The position numbers were made by a program, and so were the translations under genes. This document shows, one piece after another, positions 8,406 through 16,552 of a stretch of DNA of 64,000 nucleotides. Numbering within the stretch: position 1 is the stretch's first letter; every line of letters starts with the position of its first letter. Under the pieces are notes generated by a model. It ran no database searches, was not told where the DNA came from, and saw only the letters and a list, made by a program, of their open reading frames with translations. The stretch is from Sphingobacteriales bacterium (lineage in GTDB: Bacteria; Bacteroidota; Bacteroidia; Chitinophagales; Chitinophagaceae), in the NCBI GenBank assembly GCA_016200915.1, contig JACQDV010000092.1:1-64000 (forward strand). Reading direction: 5' to 3'.

Positions 8406-9198
8406 TTACTTTCACTAAAGAAGTTAATGGATAGCGAAGATTTTTATAACCCATCATATCTACTTTTACGCTTCCAACACTGATGGGGCTTTCAATACGC
8501 AACGGGATATGATTGGGATCATCACTCACCCATACGGTCATCTTTTCACCACCTTCAAAAATAGTTCCTTTAATAAGCAATGGTTTAAACTTGATGGCAT
8601 TAAACTTTCCATACTTGGTTTTTATTTTTTCTTTACCCAGGTAACGGATGTACATATTGAATATCTCATCATCTATGTACATATCAAAGTTTATTTTATC
8701 ACCAGGCTTATAACTGTTGAAATCAATATTTCGGGCATAGTAAATAGCACTCAGCACATCCTGTATGCAATTAGACACTTTGAAAGTTCCTTTGGTAGAA
8801 GTAGCTGTATTTGCTTTTTGATTAAAAGAAACATTCTCATATTTCTTATATCCGCCTTCAAAAACATTGCGTATGAATTTATACGGTTGCAGTGTTGCCG
8901 TATCAATGTAAGATTCGTATGTATCTCTTACTTTAAAAAACTTATCGAAAAAAGAATTGGTTTGCCCGGTGCCAACAATATGATAAACCGGTTTGGCATT
9001 ATATCTTTCTAAGGTTGTATTAAAACTTGCATCTCCCCCATTTACAAATACACCTGCCAATGTATAATAAACTATAAAGTTTATTTGTTCACCATCCTGG
9101 AATGATTTATTACGAATACCACAGAATTCATCTCCTGCTCGTAAGGACAAGGTTAAACACATGAGTAAACAAAAAGCCCCTGCACTAATTTTCTTCAT
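8401..9198 (-). CDS. DUF3108 family secreted/periplasmic protein
   Basis: 265 residues with a Sec signal peptide (hydrophobic 7-20, probably cut near RAGDEF). The body is beta-rich and matches DUF3108: it opens with a GEQINFIVYYTLAGVFVNGG-like strand and contains YHIVGTGQTNSFFDKFFKVRD and the late VWVSDDPNHIPLRIE segment. Function of the family is unknown; it is predicted periplasmic or outer-membrane-associated. Its first 14 bases overlap the end of the upstream membrane-protein gene, so they are probably cotranscribed and coupled. Confidence 0.87.
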   Translation of the reverse strand: MKKISAGAFCLLMCLTLSLRAGDEFCGIRNKSFQDGEQINFIVYYTLAGVFVNGGDASFNTTLERYNAKPVYHIVGTGQTNSFFDKFFKVRDTYESYIDTATLQPYKFIRNVFEGGYKKYENVSFNQKANTATSTKGTFKVSNCIQDVLSAIYYARNIDFNSYKPGDKINFDMYIDDEIFNMYIRYLGKEKIKTKYGKFNAIKFKPLLIKGTIFEGGEKMTVWVSDDPNHIPLRIESPISVGSVKVDMMGYKNLRYPLTSLVKVR

Positions 9199-10186
9199 CG
9201 GATCTAAAAAATTTAACTCCTAAAATTAATAAACTGCCAATTAATGCCGGCACCACCAAATTAATTACCCAAATCCCCAGTGTGCACGAAATAATTCCTG
9301 CATAATTGCTGCTGAATCCCTGCAACAAAAAAATAGAAACTTTTCCCCGTATTCCCAATTCTGCCAGTGCAAAGGTTGGAATTATTGCCAGGATCAAAAA
9401 CAGCACACTCACCATCCAAAATCCCTGCCACCAATTTATGTCCACTCCAAATAAATCAAATAATAACAAATATTGCGAAACAAAAACCAGGTACCTGAAC
9501 AGGGAGAGACTTAAAAGCCGCAACAAACTACCTGTTTCAAAACTATCCAGCACCTTTATATATTCCAGCATCTTTCCTTTACGGGGCAATTTTTCCAACC
9601 ACCCCACCATCCACGATAAACGAAAATAAAAAAGAACTGCTCCCAATGTTACTAATAACACTCCATATATAATAATGTTGAGCCAAAGATGAGACAATGG
9701 ATGTACTGCTGCAGTTGTACTAAAAATGTTAAGGTTTCTTAAATACAGCAGTCCGATAAATCCGGTTGATAATGTAATAATAAGTTGGCTAATACTCCCA
9801 AGCATAGCCAGTGATATAGCTTTAATTCTATTACCATCTTTTATGTATAAAACTCTTCCTCCATATTCCCCTATTCTGTTGGGCGTATTAATGGCAAAAG
9901 CTACGCCGCTCAGTACCGAATTAAATGCTTTTAGCAATGAAACTGATTGCAATGATTTCAATAATACCTGCCATTTTCTGGCTTCAATACCCCAGTTTAC
10001 CAGCATTAATGCAATAGTTAACCAGAGTTTCCATGATTCACTGCCGGTAACAGCTTGTTTAATTTGTTCGATTGCATGTGGTAAACCGGTTTGCGATTTT
10101 ATTTGATGATAAATAGAAACAGACAACCACAGAAAGAGTACCGGGCCTAAAAAATAGTTGAGGAATATTTTGATATTTTTGTTCAG
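9185..10186 (-). CDS. LPG-synthase-type multi-pass membrane protein (UPF0104-like)
   Basis: About eight membrane segments and the conserved NTPNRIGEYGGR motif place it in the lysylphosphatidylglycerol-synthase transmembrane family; the soluble aminoacyl-transferase domain of MprF is absent. The role is unknown; such proteins are thought to move or handle lipids. No ATG begins the frame. A TTG at 10126 would cut the first membrane segment in half. The open frame continues upstream to a CTG at 10186 and encodes NKNIKIFLNYFLGPVLFLWL, a normal first segment, before an in-frame TGA. I therefore prefer a non-ATG start near 10186. It overlaps the DUF3108 gene. Confidence 0.8.
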   Translation of the reverse strand: MNKNIKIFLNYFLGPVLFLWLSVSIYHQIKSQTGLPHAIEQIKQAVTGSESWKLWLTIALMLVNWGIEARKWQVLLKSLQSVSLLKAFNSVLSGVAFAINTPNRIGEYGGRVLYIKDGNRIKAISLAMLGSISQLIITLSTGFIGLLYLRNLNIFSTTAAVHPLSHLWLNIIIYGVLLVTLGAVLFYFRLSWMVGWLEKLPRKGKMLEYIKVLDSFETGSLLRLLSLSLFRYLVFVSQYLLLFDLFGVDINWWQGFWMVSVLFLILAIIPTFALAELGIRGKVSIFLLQGFSSNYAGIISCTLGIWVINLVVPALIGSLLILGVKFFRSDEEN

Positions 10187-10219
10187 ACAGTATAAAGTTG
10201 TTCAAAATTAATCCCCGCT

Positions 10220-10783
10220 TTGCAAAAAAACAGCAAAATAATTTTAGGTATTGATCCGGGTACATTACTGATGGGATATGGTATAATTAAGGTTACCGGA
10301 AATAAAATGGTATTACTGGAAATGGATGTATTGAAATTATCTTCCAAAAAAGATAATCATGTACGCCTGCAAATGATATATGAAAAAGTCTGCAGCATTA
10401 TTCAAAAACATCAACCAGATTATTTTGCTATTGAAGCTCCTTTCTTTGGAAAAAATGTACAGAGTATGCTCAAGCTGGGCAGGGCACAGGGTGTGGCTAT
10501 TGTAGCAGCTATGTCGGCCGGGCTGGAAGTAACAGAATATTCGCCCAAGAAAGTAAAGCAATCCATTACCGGCAATGGTAATTCAGATAAAGAGCAGGTG
10601 CTTAAAATGCTGCAAAGAATGTTAGCGTTTAAAGACACTCCAAAATATTATGATGCGACAGATGCTTTAGCGGTAGCAGTATGTCATCACTTTCAAAGCA
10701 GTTCTCTGTTAATTACAAAAGGGAAAAAACTGAACGGATGGGAAGATTTTATTAAGAATAATCCGGGAAGGTTAAAAAAGTAA
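10220..10783 (+). CDS. ruvC: Crossover junction endodeoxyribonuclease RuvC
   Basis: Resolvase that cuts Holliday junctions with RuvAB during recombination repair. The acidic catalytic residues are visible: Asp12 (GIDPGT), Glu72 (AIEAPFFGKN) and the Asp145/Asp148 pair (DATDALAVAVCHH). 187 residues, normal length. The start appears to be TTG at 10220; no ATG lies between it and the divergent neighbour, and the conserved N-terminus ILGIDPGT is only nine residues in. Divergent from the LPG-synthase-like gene, with a very short intergenic region (about 33 bases if that gene starts at 10186). Confidence 0.95.
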   Translation: MQKNSKIILGIDPGTLLMGYGIIKVTGNKMVLLEMDVLKLSSKKDNHVRLQMIYEKVCSIIQKHQPDYFAIEAPFFGKNVQSMLKLGRAQGVAIVAAMSAGLEVTEYSPKKVKQSITGNGNSDKEQVLKMLQRMLAFKDTPKYYDATDALAVAVCHHFQSSSLLITKGKKLNGWEDFIKNNPGRLKK

Positions 10784-10804
10784 TTTCAATTATTTAATGA
10801 GCAA

Positions 10805-11158
10805 CTACGATTTCATCTCTCTTACGTGAATGGCAAATAAGAACAGCAAAATCATTGGTATTAACCATTCATACGTCCATACGCCAAAAATGGCCGGTAC
10901 TATCTGGAAACCACAGGCAGCTATCAGAAAAACAAAGAAGCCCCATTTTTCCATTGTCCACATACCGGATGCTCCTGTAATGGCTACTATTATAAAAAGT
11001 ACAATAAAGGGTGAGAACAATATCTTTCCTGCATCTTTTAAATCATGCTGAAATACGCCGGAGAAAGTTTGAATAATGAGATAAATACTTGCTGCAAATA
11101 CAAAAGCACAAAGCAGTGTTATCAATGGAGGTCTTGTGATTTTTTGATTCTCGCTCAT
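10805..11158 (-). CDS. Small four-segment membrane protein, unknown function
   Basis: 117 residues with four evenly spaced hydrophobic segments (about 13-31, 46-64, 70-88, 94-112), a polar N-terminus and a charged C-terminus (HVREMKS). I do not recognise the family. It is last in the run greA - HIT gene - this gene, starting 9 bases after the HIT stop codon, so it is very likely cotranscribed. It converges on ruvC with a 21-base gap that contains no clear terminator. Confidence 0.7.
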   Translation of the reverse strand: MSENQKITRPPLITLLCAFVFAASIYLIIQTFSGVFQHDLKDAGKILFSPFIVLFIIVAITGASGMWTMEKWGFFVFLIAACGFQIVPAIFGVWTYEWLIPMILLFLFAIHVREMKS

Positions 11159-11167
11159 GGTATCGTT

Positions 11168-11557
11168 TTATAAATTAGCCAGGATCTTTTCCTGTGCTTT
11201 CTTTAAAGCCTCCTGCGTCATCTTTAATTTAGGTCGTGTAAAATTTAAATCATCTGAATTATTAATTGGTACCAGATGCAGGTGTGCATGCGGTACCTCT
11301 AAACCAACAACACTTATGCCACAACGGTTACAGTCAAATGCTTTTTCTATGGCATGTGCTATTGGTTTGGCAAAGACCAGCATTTCTGACAAATAGTTGT
11401 CGGGCACATCAAAAAATTTATCAATCTCTAATTTGGGAACTATTAAAGTATGTCCTTCAGCAAGCGGAAAGATATCCAGGAATGCAAAGAATTTATCGTT
11501 CTCTGCAATCTTGTAGCTGGGTATTTCTCCTGCAATTATTTTAGCAAATATAGTCAT
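11168..11557 (-). CDS. HIT family nucleotide hydrolase
   Basis: Histidine-triad protein of 129 residues: the triad HAHLHLVP lies near residues 92-99 and the N-terminus TIFAKIIAGEIPSYKI is typical of the HinT/Fhit-like bacterial branch. These enzymes hydrolyse nucleoside phosphoramidates or adenylylated compounds; the physiological substrate is rarely known. Length normal, cytoplasmic. It begins 31 bases after greA on the same strand, an arrangement often seen in Bacteroidota. Confidence 0.95.
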   Translation of the reverse strand: MTIFAKIIAGEIPSYKIAENDKFFAFLDIFPLAEGHTLIVPKLEIDKFFDVPDNYLSEMLVFAKPIAHAIEKAFDCNRCGISVVGLEVPHAHLHLVPINNSDDLNFTRPKLKMTQEALKKAQEKILANL

Positions 11558-11588
11558 GCTGATGAACGTAAAACCGGCAAGTTAACTT

Positions 11589-12062
11589 TTATACGCTAAT
11601 CTCCTCTATCTGAAATTTAATTACACCGGCTGGTGCCTGCACTTCAGCAACATCGCCTACCTGTTTTCCTAAAACCCCCTTTCCTATTGGAGAAGTGACA
11701 GAAATTTTTCCTGCTTTAAGATCTGCTTCCTTCTCAGAAACTATTTGATAGACCACAGATTTCTTGGTCGCCAGGTTGGTCAGTTTCACTTTGGTAAGAA
11801 TACTCACCTTACTGGTATCAATATTATCAGCACTTAATATTCTTACATTAGCGATATCGCTTTCCAGTTTTTTTATACGGGCTTCTAAAATTCCCTGCGC
11901 TTCTTTGGCCGCATCATACTCGGCATTTTCTTTTAAATCACCTTTTTCACGGGCCTCCGCAATTGCTCTGGATGCAGCGGGGCGATCAACAGCTTTCATG
12001 CGTTGCAATTCAACCCGCATCTGATCCAGCGTCTCCCGGGTAACATACAATACTTCGTTCAT
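11589..12062 (-). CDS. greA: Transcription elongation factor GreA
   Basis: Binds the RNA polymerase secondary channel and stimulates cleavage of backtracked RNA. The N-terminal coiled coil carries the GDLKENAEYDAAKEAQ stretch with the functional acidic tip, and the C-terminal globular domain ends VAEVQAPAGVIKFQIEEI. The ATG at 12062 gives 157 residues, the family norm; a longer reading to 12101 is not needed because a strong AGGAGG lies 5 bases before this ATG. A hairpin plus U-run sits in the leader (see findings). First gene of the greA-HIT-membrane protein run. Confidence 0.97.
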   Translation of the reverse strand: MNEVLYVTRETLDQMRVELQRMKAVDRPAASRAIAEAREKGDLKENAEYDAAKEAQGILEARIKKLESDIANVRILSADNIDTSKVSILTKVKLTNLATKKSVVYQIVSEKEADLKAGKISVTSPIGKGVLGKQVGDVAEVQAPAGVIKFQIEEISV

Positions 12063-12067
12063 AATAT

Positions 12068-12073
12068 CCTCCT
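12068..12073 (-). promoter_or_regulatory. Strong Shine-Dalgarno site of greA
   Basis: AGGAGG on the minus strand, five bases before the ATG at 12062. It is unusual here because most genes in this window lack such a site. It decides the greA start. Confidence 0.85.
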
Positions 12074-12084
12074 CTTTATAGTAA

Positions 12085-12124
12085 ACAGAAAAAAATAACA
12101 ACGCCTCAGTTGGGCTGAAGCGTT
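12085..12124 (-). terminator. Hairpin plus U-run in front of greA
   Basis: On the minus strand AACGCTTCAG / CTGAGGCGTT (12124-12099, one mismatch) is followed by GTTATTTTTTT. It can end the upstream dehydrogenase transcript, or act as an attenuator in the greA leader, because a -7 box lies just before it. Confidence 0.75.
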
Positions 12125-12138
12125 GCCATTATATATTG

Positions 12139-12146
12139 CAAAAATA
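12139..12146 (-). promoter_or_regulatory. Putative -7 box (TATTTTTG) for greA
   Basis: Exact TAnnTTTG on the minus strand. Transcription would begin shortly before the hairpin at 12099-12124, which would put the hairpin in the greA leader. Confidence 0.5.
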
Positions 12147-12160
12147 TAAAAAGTATTGAA

Positions 12161-13087
12161 TTATAAAAATCCCAGTTTTTGAAGAAGCACTTTACTCATT
12201 TTATAAAATGCTTCGTGACTATAGCCTGCTATGTGAGGAGTAAGAATAACGTTTGGTTGTGTTGCCAGCAAGTTTAATTGCTGTTTCTCTTCGTCTGAAT
12301 AACTGATTAATTTTTCATTCTCCAGCACATCTAATGCGGCTCCGGAAAGTTTTCCATTTTTAAGCGCATTAATAACAGCACTGGTATCATGTACTTTACC
12401 ACGGCAGGTATTAATAAACCATGGCTTTTGCTCCATAGCATTAAAGAAATCATCATTTGCCATATGGAATGTTTCATCCGTTAGCGGCACATGCATACTC
12501 ACAACATCGCTGTACCTGAGCACCTGTTGTAATGAAGCCTCTTTTATGTTGTTTGATGCAAATCCAAATTTATATTTATCGTAAGCCAGGATGGTAACAT
12601 CAAACCCCTGCAGTTTTTTTGCAAAGGCAGAACCGGCATTACCATAACCGATGATACCAACTGTTTTCCCGTTTAATTCCCAACCACGATTAGCATCCCG
12701 CTTCCAAACAAAATCTTTTACTTCAAGATGACTGACCAAAATCTTATTCATCAAACAAAGCAGCATTGCCAGAGCATGTTCACCCACTGCATCCCGGTTT
12801 CCTTCAGGACTGCTTTCTACTCTTATTCCTTTACTCTTTGCATAGCCCACATCTATCAGTTCTAATCCACTTCCTAACCGGCCAATCCATTTTAAATTAA
12901 TAGCATTATCTAAAATTGGTTTATCAATCTTTATTCTTGTTGAAAGAATCAGACCTTCTGCTTCACCGATGATAGCATTAAGCTCTTCATAAGTTATCTC
13001 CGGCAAATACAGCACATCGTAGCCTTTACGGGCCAATTGCTCCTGCAATATGTCATGACATTTAGCTGTAATAATTACTTTCTCCAT
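12161..13087 (-). CDS. D-isomer-specific 2-hydroxyacid dehydrogenase (SerA-like)
   Basis: NAD-dependent oxidoreductase of the phosphoglycerate dehydrogenase family. The nucleotide-binding [16 protein letters not shown] motif, the catalytic Arg (NTCRGKVHD), the Glu region (DVLENEKL) and the catalytic His ([10 protein letters not shown]) are all present in order. At 308 residues it lacks the C-terminal ACT domain of classical SerA, so it could be a short-form phosphoglycerate dehydrogenase or act on another 2-keto acid. It starts 7 bases after the rsmA stop, so the two are probably cotranscribed; a hairpin terminator follows. Confidence 0.9.
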   Translation of the reverse strand: MEKVIITAKCHDILQEQLARKGYDVLYLPEITYEELNAIIGEAEGLILSTRIKIDKPILDNAINLKWIGRLGSGLELIDVGYAKSKGIRVESSPEGNRDAVGEHALAMLLCLMNKILVSHLEVKDFVWKRDANRGWELNGKTVGIIGYGNAGSAFAKKLQGFDVTILAYDKYKFGFASNNIKEASLQQVLRYSDVVSMHVPLTDETFHMANDDFFNAMEQKPWFINTCRGKVHDTSAVINALKNGKLSGAALDVLENEKLISYSDEEKQQLNLLATQPNVILTPHIAGYSHEAFYKMSKVLLQKLGFL

Positions 13088-13094
13088 TTACCTG

Positions 13095-13847
13095 TTACTT
13101 CATTTTAAAGGTTAGTTGGGCAAAATCGTTTACTGATAATTGTTCTGCCCGTTTATTAAAAATATCATCTTTCAATACTTCTTCGCTAAATAAACCTCTT
13201 ACTGCATTGCGCAAGGTTTTTCGCCGCTGATTGAAGGCTGTTTTTACCAATGCAAAAAATTGTTTCTCACTTTTCATCTCCGGCACTTTGCTTAATGGTA
13301 ATAATCGTATTACCCCACTTTTTACTTTAGGCGGAGGATTAAAACAATTTTCATGAACATCAAATAAATAATCCACCTTATAAAATGCCTGTACCAGTAC
13401 GCCCGTTACTCCATATACTTTGTTTCCTTCTTTTGCTGCTATCCGTTGTGCCACCTCTTTTTGAAACATACCTACTACACATTCCACATCCTCTTTCCAT
13501 TCCAATATTTTAAACAAGATTTGCGTAGATATGTTGTAAGGAAAATTACCAACTACTGTAAAGTTTTCATTAAACGGTTTATTGGTTTCTAAAAAACTTT
13601 CGTGAATGATTTTATCTTTTATGGCGGGATAAGTTTGTTTAAGGTATTCTACCTTTTCAGTATCAATTTCCACTGCTTTGAAGCTGATGTTGGGTATTTG
13701 CAGCAAGTATTTAGTAAGTGCACCACCTCCCGGTCCTACCTCTACCAAATTAGAAAAAGGATGGGCCTGCAATGCATCGGCAATTTTCCGGCAAATATTT
13801 TCATCTTTCAAAAAGTGCTGACCCAGCGATTTTTTTAACGTGTACAT
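13095..13847 (-). CDS. rsmA: 16S rRNA (adenine1518/1519-N6)-dimethyltransferase RsmA (KsgA)
   Basis: SAM-dependent enzyme that dimethylates two adjacent adenines near the 3' end of 16S rRNA during small-subunit maturation. Motifs in order: KSLGQHFLKDENICRKI, the SAM-binding EVGPGGGALTKYLL, the acidic VEIDTE, and the catalytic NFPYNIS. The C-terminal RNA-binding part includes the FNQRRKTLRNAV motif. 250 residues, slightly short but complete. A TATTTTTG box lies only 4 bases before the ATG, which suggests a leaderless mRNA. Confidence 0.96.
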   Translation of the reverse strand: MYTLKKSLGQHFLKDENICRKIADALQAHPFSNLVEVGPGGGALTKYLLQIPNISFKAVEIDTEKVEYLKQTYPAIKDKIIHESFLETNKPFNENFTVVGNFPYNISTQILFKILEWKEDVECVVGMFQKEVAQRIAAKEGNKVYGVTGVLVQAFYKVDYLFDVHENCFNPPPKVKSGVIRLLPLSKVPEMKSEKQFFALVKTAFNQRRKTLRNAVRGLFSEEVLKDDIFNKRAEQLSVNDFAQLTFKMK

Positions 13848-13851
13848 TCAG

Positions 13852-13859
13852 CAAAAATA
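13852..13859 (-). promoter_or_regulatory. Putative -7 box (TATTTTTG) for rsmA
   Basis: Exact TAnnTTTG four bases upstream of the rsmA ATG. If used, the transcript would begin at or very near the start codon. Confidence 0.45.
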
Positions 13860-13875
13860 AATGTTCCTGAAGGGG

Positions 13876-13906
13876 CAAAAAAATCTCCCCCGTTTTAGCG
13901 GGGGAG
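13876..13906 (-). terminator. Intrinsic terminator after the T9SS cargo gene
   Basis: CTCCCCCG / CGGGGGAG stem (13885-13892, 13899-13906), followed on the minus strand by ATTTTTTT. Strong and GC-rich. Confidence 0.9.
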
Positions 13907-13931
13907 AGCACCTTTATGAAACAATAACAAC

Positions 13932-15890
13932 TTAATTATTTACCACAATTTTCTGTGTATAATTCTGTTTGTCCACTGTAAGGATTGCATGATACAATCC
14001 CCTTGGAATATTTTGAAATCCGGTAATGGTAAAGGTATTGGCGCCTTTACGTGCCGTACTGATATATGATTTCACCAGCTTACCATCTCCTGAAAATATT
14101 CTTAACTCAACCTCACCCGCTGATGCAGTATTAACATTAACCAGCAAAGCGCCTGCAACAGGGTTTGGCGTTAAACGTATATTAGCAGTGAGAATGGATG
14201 ATAAATTTATTTTGACAATTTTACTGTATTGCGGATTTACTCTGTTATTAGCAACTGCTTTAACCCGGTAATAAACAAATTCAGCATTAAGGCCGGATGT
14301 ATTATCAACATCACTAAACCTTATGGTTTGATTAAGTATATTGGTACCATTTAAGTGATTAATTGCAGTAAAATTAATACCATCGGTACTCCTTTCAATT
14401 TCAAAATAATTTACTTGCTGTCTGCAAACGGCTTCCCAGTTTAGCTGAGTTATTCCCCGGTTTAGCACTGCATTAAATCCAAGTATGTCACAACCAAGTG
14501 TTGTACAAATTGGATCTGCCGTAATAATAATTGTATCGGTAGCATATGTAGGACAAGAAGCAAGCAGTTGCTGTTTTACTACATAGGTACCAGTAGTATC
14601 TGCTGTAATAGTTGTACCGGAGGTTGTACCAACAATACGCCCGTCTGCAGTTACCCAGCTGTAAGTAGATGTAGATAGCGGATTTGTAACAAATATATCG
14701 GTTGATCCGCTGGCACCACAAAACTTAGGTACAGTTGCCTGCACAGTAGCCTTTGGTGCATTGAAGAAATAAAAAGGAGAAACAAAATCTTTTAATTCGG
14801 AAGTGAACGAAGTAGATGATCTTGATTTTACAAATACTTTTTTAAATGGCAATCCACAAATATTACCGCCCAATAATGCCATGAGTGGATCTAAGCCAAT
14901 TTTGGTAAGATTAATTGACATTTCCATAAACTGGCCGGCAGTATAGTTTGTAACCACACTGTTATTTTCTCTTATAAGTGAAAAAGAGCCTGCCCAGGTA
15001 TTGTTGGCACATTCCATACCAGTATAAAATGTTCCGCCATTTTTTGGTCCAATGCTGGCATATCCATATTGTGCTCCTGCTGTAGCTCCATCAAAAGCAC
15101 CCGTCCATGAAAAATTTACCGGTGTTTTTAACAAATTCGCTTTATCCGTCCAAATTCTTGCTTCTAATGCAGTTAGTGAGGAGCTACCATAATCAGCACT
15201 AAATATAATATCACCAATTTGAGTAACATTTCCAGCCGCATCAAATTTCCAGGAGGTGTGACCCGCATCAGGTCCATAGCCCGAAAAGGTTAGTGTTGAT
15301 CTGTTGTACGCAAAATCAGTTTGATACAATTCAAAATCAAAATAGCGGTCACCAGTAGTATTTTCAATAGATACACCAGCAAACATCCACAAAGAGTCTG
15401 TTGTATTGGGGCCTGTACGACGGATATGCATCATCATATCCAGGATATCGTTTTTATCAGTGATGTTTTGTACTGCGGAAGTGTTCCAGTTTTGGGGACT
15501 CATTCCATTTTTGCTGGATCCACTTGCATAGTTTGTAGAATCAAAACCATGATAGTCTCTGTAAAAATAGGCATCATACAGCAACCGGTTGTTGACTACC
15601 GAGAACTGAGGATACTTCATAGTTGCTGCAAATGGAATAAGCCTGTAATTGGCGTCTGTAGCATACCTGGCCACCCTTGCAGCGGAGCCGGTTGTATCAA
15701 TTATAAACGCACCGGTTCCTCCCGTTCCATTATTAAACCAATCATCATTTCCTGCTGAAATAGCTCCGTTAAAGTAATTTGCCCGCAAATCTGCATCCAC
15801 ACCAAAGTTTGCTTTCACAACGGGTGTGGTTATTTGCGAAAAACCAATAAACGGAAGCAACAAATAACTCAGTAGTAAAATTTGTTTCAT
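13932..15890 (-). CDS. Secreted protein with T9SS type A sorting domain
   Basis: 652 residues. Signal peptide at 1-18 (MKQILLLSYLLLPFIGFSQ). A long N-terminal region rich in Gly, Asn, Thr and aromatic residues shows no enzyme motif I recognise. Residues about 385-460 look like an Ig/PKD-type domain (SWVTADGRIVGTTSG), 475-565 like a fibronectin-type domain (YFEIERSTDGINF), and the last 80 residues are the sorting domain (LTPNPVAGAL, NIPRGLYHAIL). Such proteins cross the outer membrane by the type IX system and are cell-surface bound or released. Substrate unknown. A strong terminator follows. Confidence 0.88.
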   Translation of the reverse strand: MKQILLLSYLLLPFIGFSQITTPVVKANFGVDADLRANYFNGAISAGNDDWFNNGTGGTGAFIIDTTGSAARVARYATDANYRLIPFAATMKYPQFSVVNNRLLYDAYFYRDYHGFDSTNYASGSSKNGMSPQNWNTSAVQNITDKNDILDMMMHIRRTGPNTTDSLWMFAGVSIENTTGDRYFDFELYQTDFAYNRSTLTFSGYGPDAGHTSWKFDAAGNVTQIGDIIFSADYGSSSLTALEARIWTDKANLLKTPVNFSWTGAFDGATAGAQYGYASIGPKNGGTFYTGMECANNTWAGSFSLIRENNSVVTNYTAGQFMEMSINLTKIGLDPLMALLGGNICGLPFKKVFVKSRSSTSFTSELKDFVSPFYFFNAPKATVQATVPKFCGASGSTDIFVTNPLSTSTYSWVTADGRIVGTTSGTTITADTTGTYVVKQQLLASCPTYATDTIIITADPICTTLGCDILGFNAVLNRGITQLNWEAVCRQQVNYFEIERSTDGINFTAINHLNGTNILNQTIRFSDVDNTSGLNAEFVYYRVKAVANNRVNPQYSKIVKINLSSILTANIRLTPNPVAGALLVNVNTASAGEVELRIFSGDGKLVKSYISTARKGANTFTITGFQNIPRGLYHAILTVDKQNYTQKIVVNN

Positions 15891-15947
15891 AGGATGTAGA
15901 TTTAGTCATTACAATCTACTTAGTTTTATACAGGTAATCGGAAATAT

Positions 15948-15977
15948 AAACAGCAGCAGTATATACTGCTGCTGTTT
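15948..15977. terminator. Perfect 30-bp palindrome after the small secreted protein gene
   Basis: AAACAGCAGCAGTAT (15948-15962) is followed directly by its exact reverse complement (15963-15977). It lies just after the stop codon of the minus-strand gene at 15989. It probably acts as a transcript end, though there is no long U-run. Confidence 0.7.
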
Positions 15978-15988
15978 ATTAACAACAA

Positions 15989-16405
15989 TTATTTTTTCAT
16001 TATACGAACAGCTATGAAATTAGAAGTGGCAGTACTGCCATCATTCATCACTGCTACAATTTTATAATTGATGGTTCCGGGAAAAACGCTGTTGTCGTCT
16101 ATTTTATAAGAGCGGGAGTTATCCGCTGCCATACTTGTTACTGATTCCCACACTGCATAAGGGTCCGAAGGATCAAAATCATACGAGCGGTAAACATTGA
16201 ATTTGCTAATACCTACGCCATCTGCTGCCCAGGTAATTGATGTTCCGTTTCCTTTACGATGACCACGAAGAATAGTGAAATTACATGAACCTGCCACGGC
16301 TGGTTTTATAATTGCAGTAACATTCTTGTTTACATGATTTCCTGTTGCTGAAGTACCGGTGAAAAGAAGGAATGCACCAATAACGGTAAATAATACTTGT
16401 TTCAT
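15989..16405 (-). CDS. Small secreted protein with a fibronectin-like domain
   Basis: I take the ATG at 16405 (MKQVLFTVIGAFLLFTGTSA), which opens a clear signal peptide; a longer reading to 16447 would bury it. 138 residues. After the leader is one beta-sandwich-like domain with an ISKFNVYRSYDFD segment and a FPGTINYKIVAVMNDGST strand, resembling single fibronectin type III domains found in T9SS cargo. No sorting domain is present, so it is probably periplasmic or released. It lies upstream of, and in the same direction as, the T9SS cargo gene. Function unknown. Confidence 0.75.
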   Translation of the reverse strand: MKQVLFTVIGAFLLFTGTSATGNHVNKNVTAIIKPAVAGSCNFTILRGHRKGNGTSITWAADGVGISKFNVYRSYDFDPSDPYAVWESVTSMAADNSRSYKIDDNSVFPGTINYKIVAVMNDGSTATSNFIAVRIMKK

Positions 16406-16536
16406 AGGGATTAAAATTTGGTATAAAGGTAACATAGCCCTCAGCACAAGTCAAGAGAAATAATACACAATTTAATATAGCTTTATTACTCAGTTGCTGC
16501 GTAAAATCCACATGCTTTCAAACCCGTTTATATCCG

Positions 16537-16544
16537 TATTTTCG
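16537..16544 (+). promoter_or_regulatory. Putative -7 box (TATTTTCG) for pdxA
   Basis: Matches TAnnTTYG and lies 8 bases before the first ATG at 16553 and 20 bases before the second at 16565. This argues that the second ATG may be the real start. Confidence 0.4.
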
Positions 16545-16552
16545 CCACATAA

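Noticed and set aside
9185-10186. Full lysylphosphatidylglycerol synthase (MprF)
   Set aside because: Only the membrane domain is present; the C-terminal aminoacyl-transferase domain is missing.
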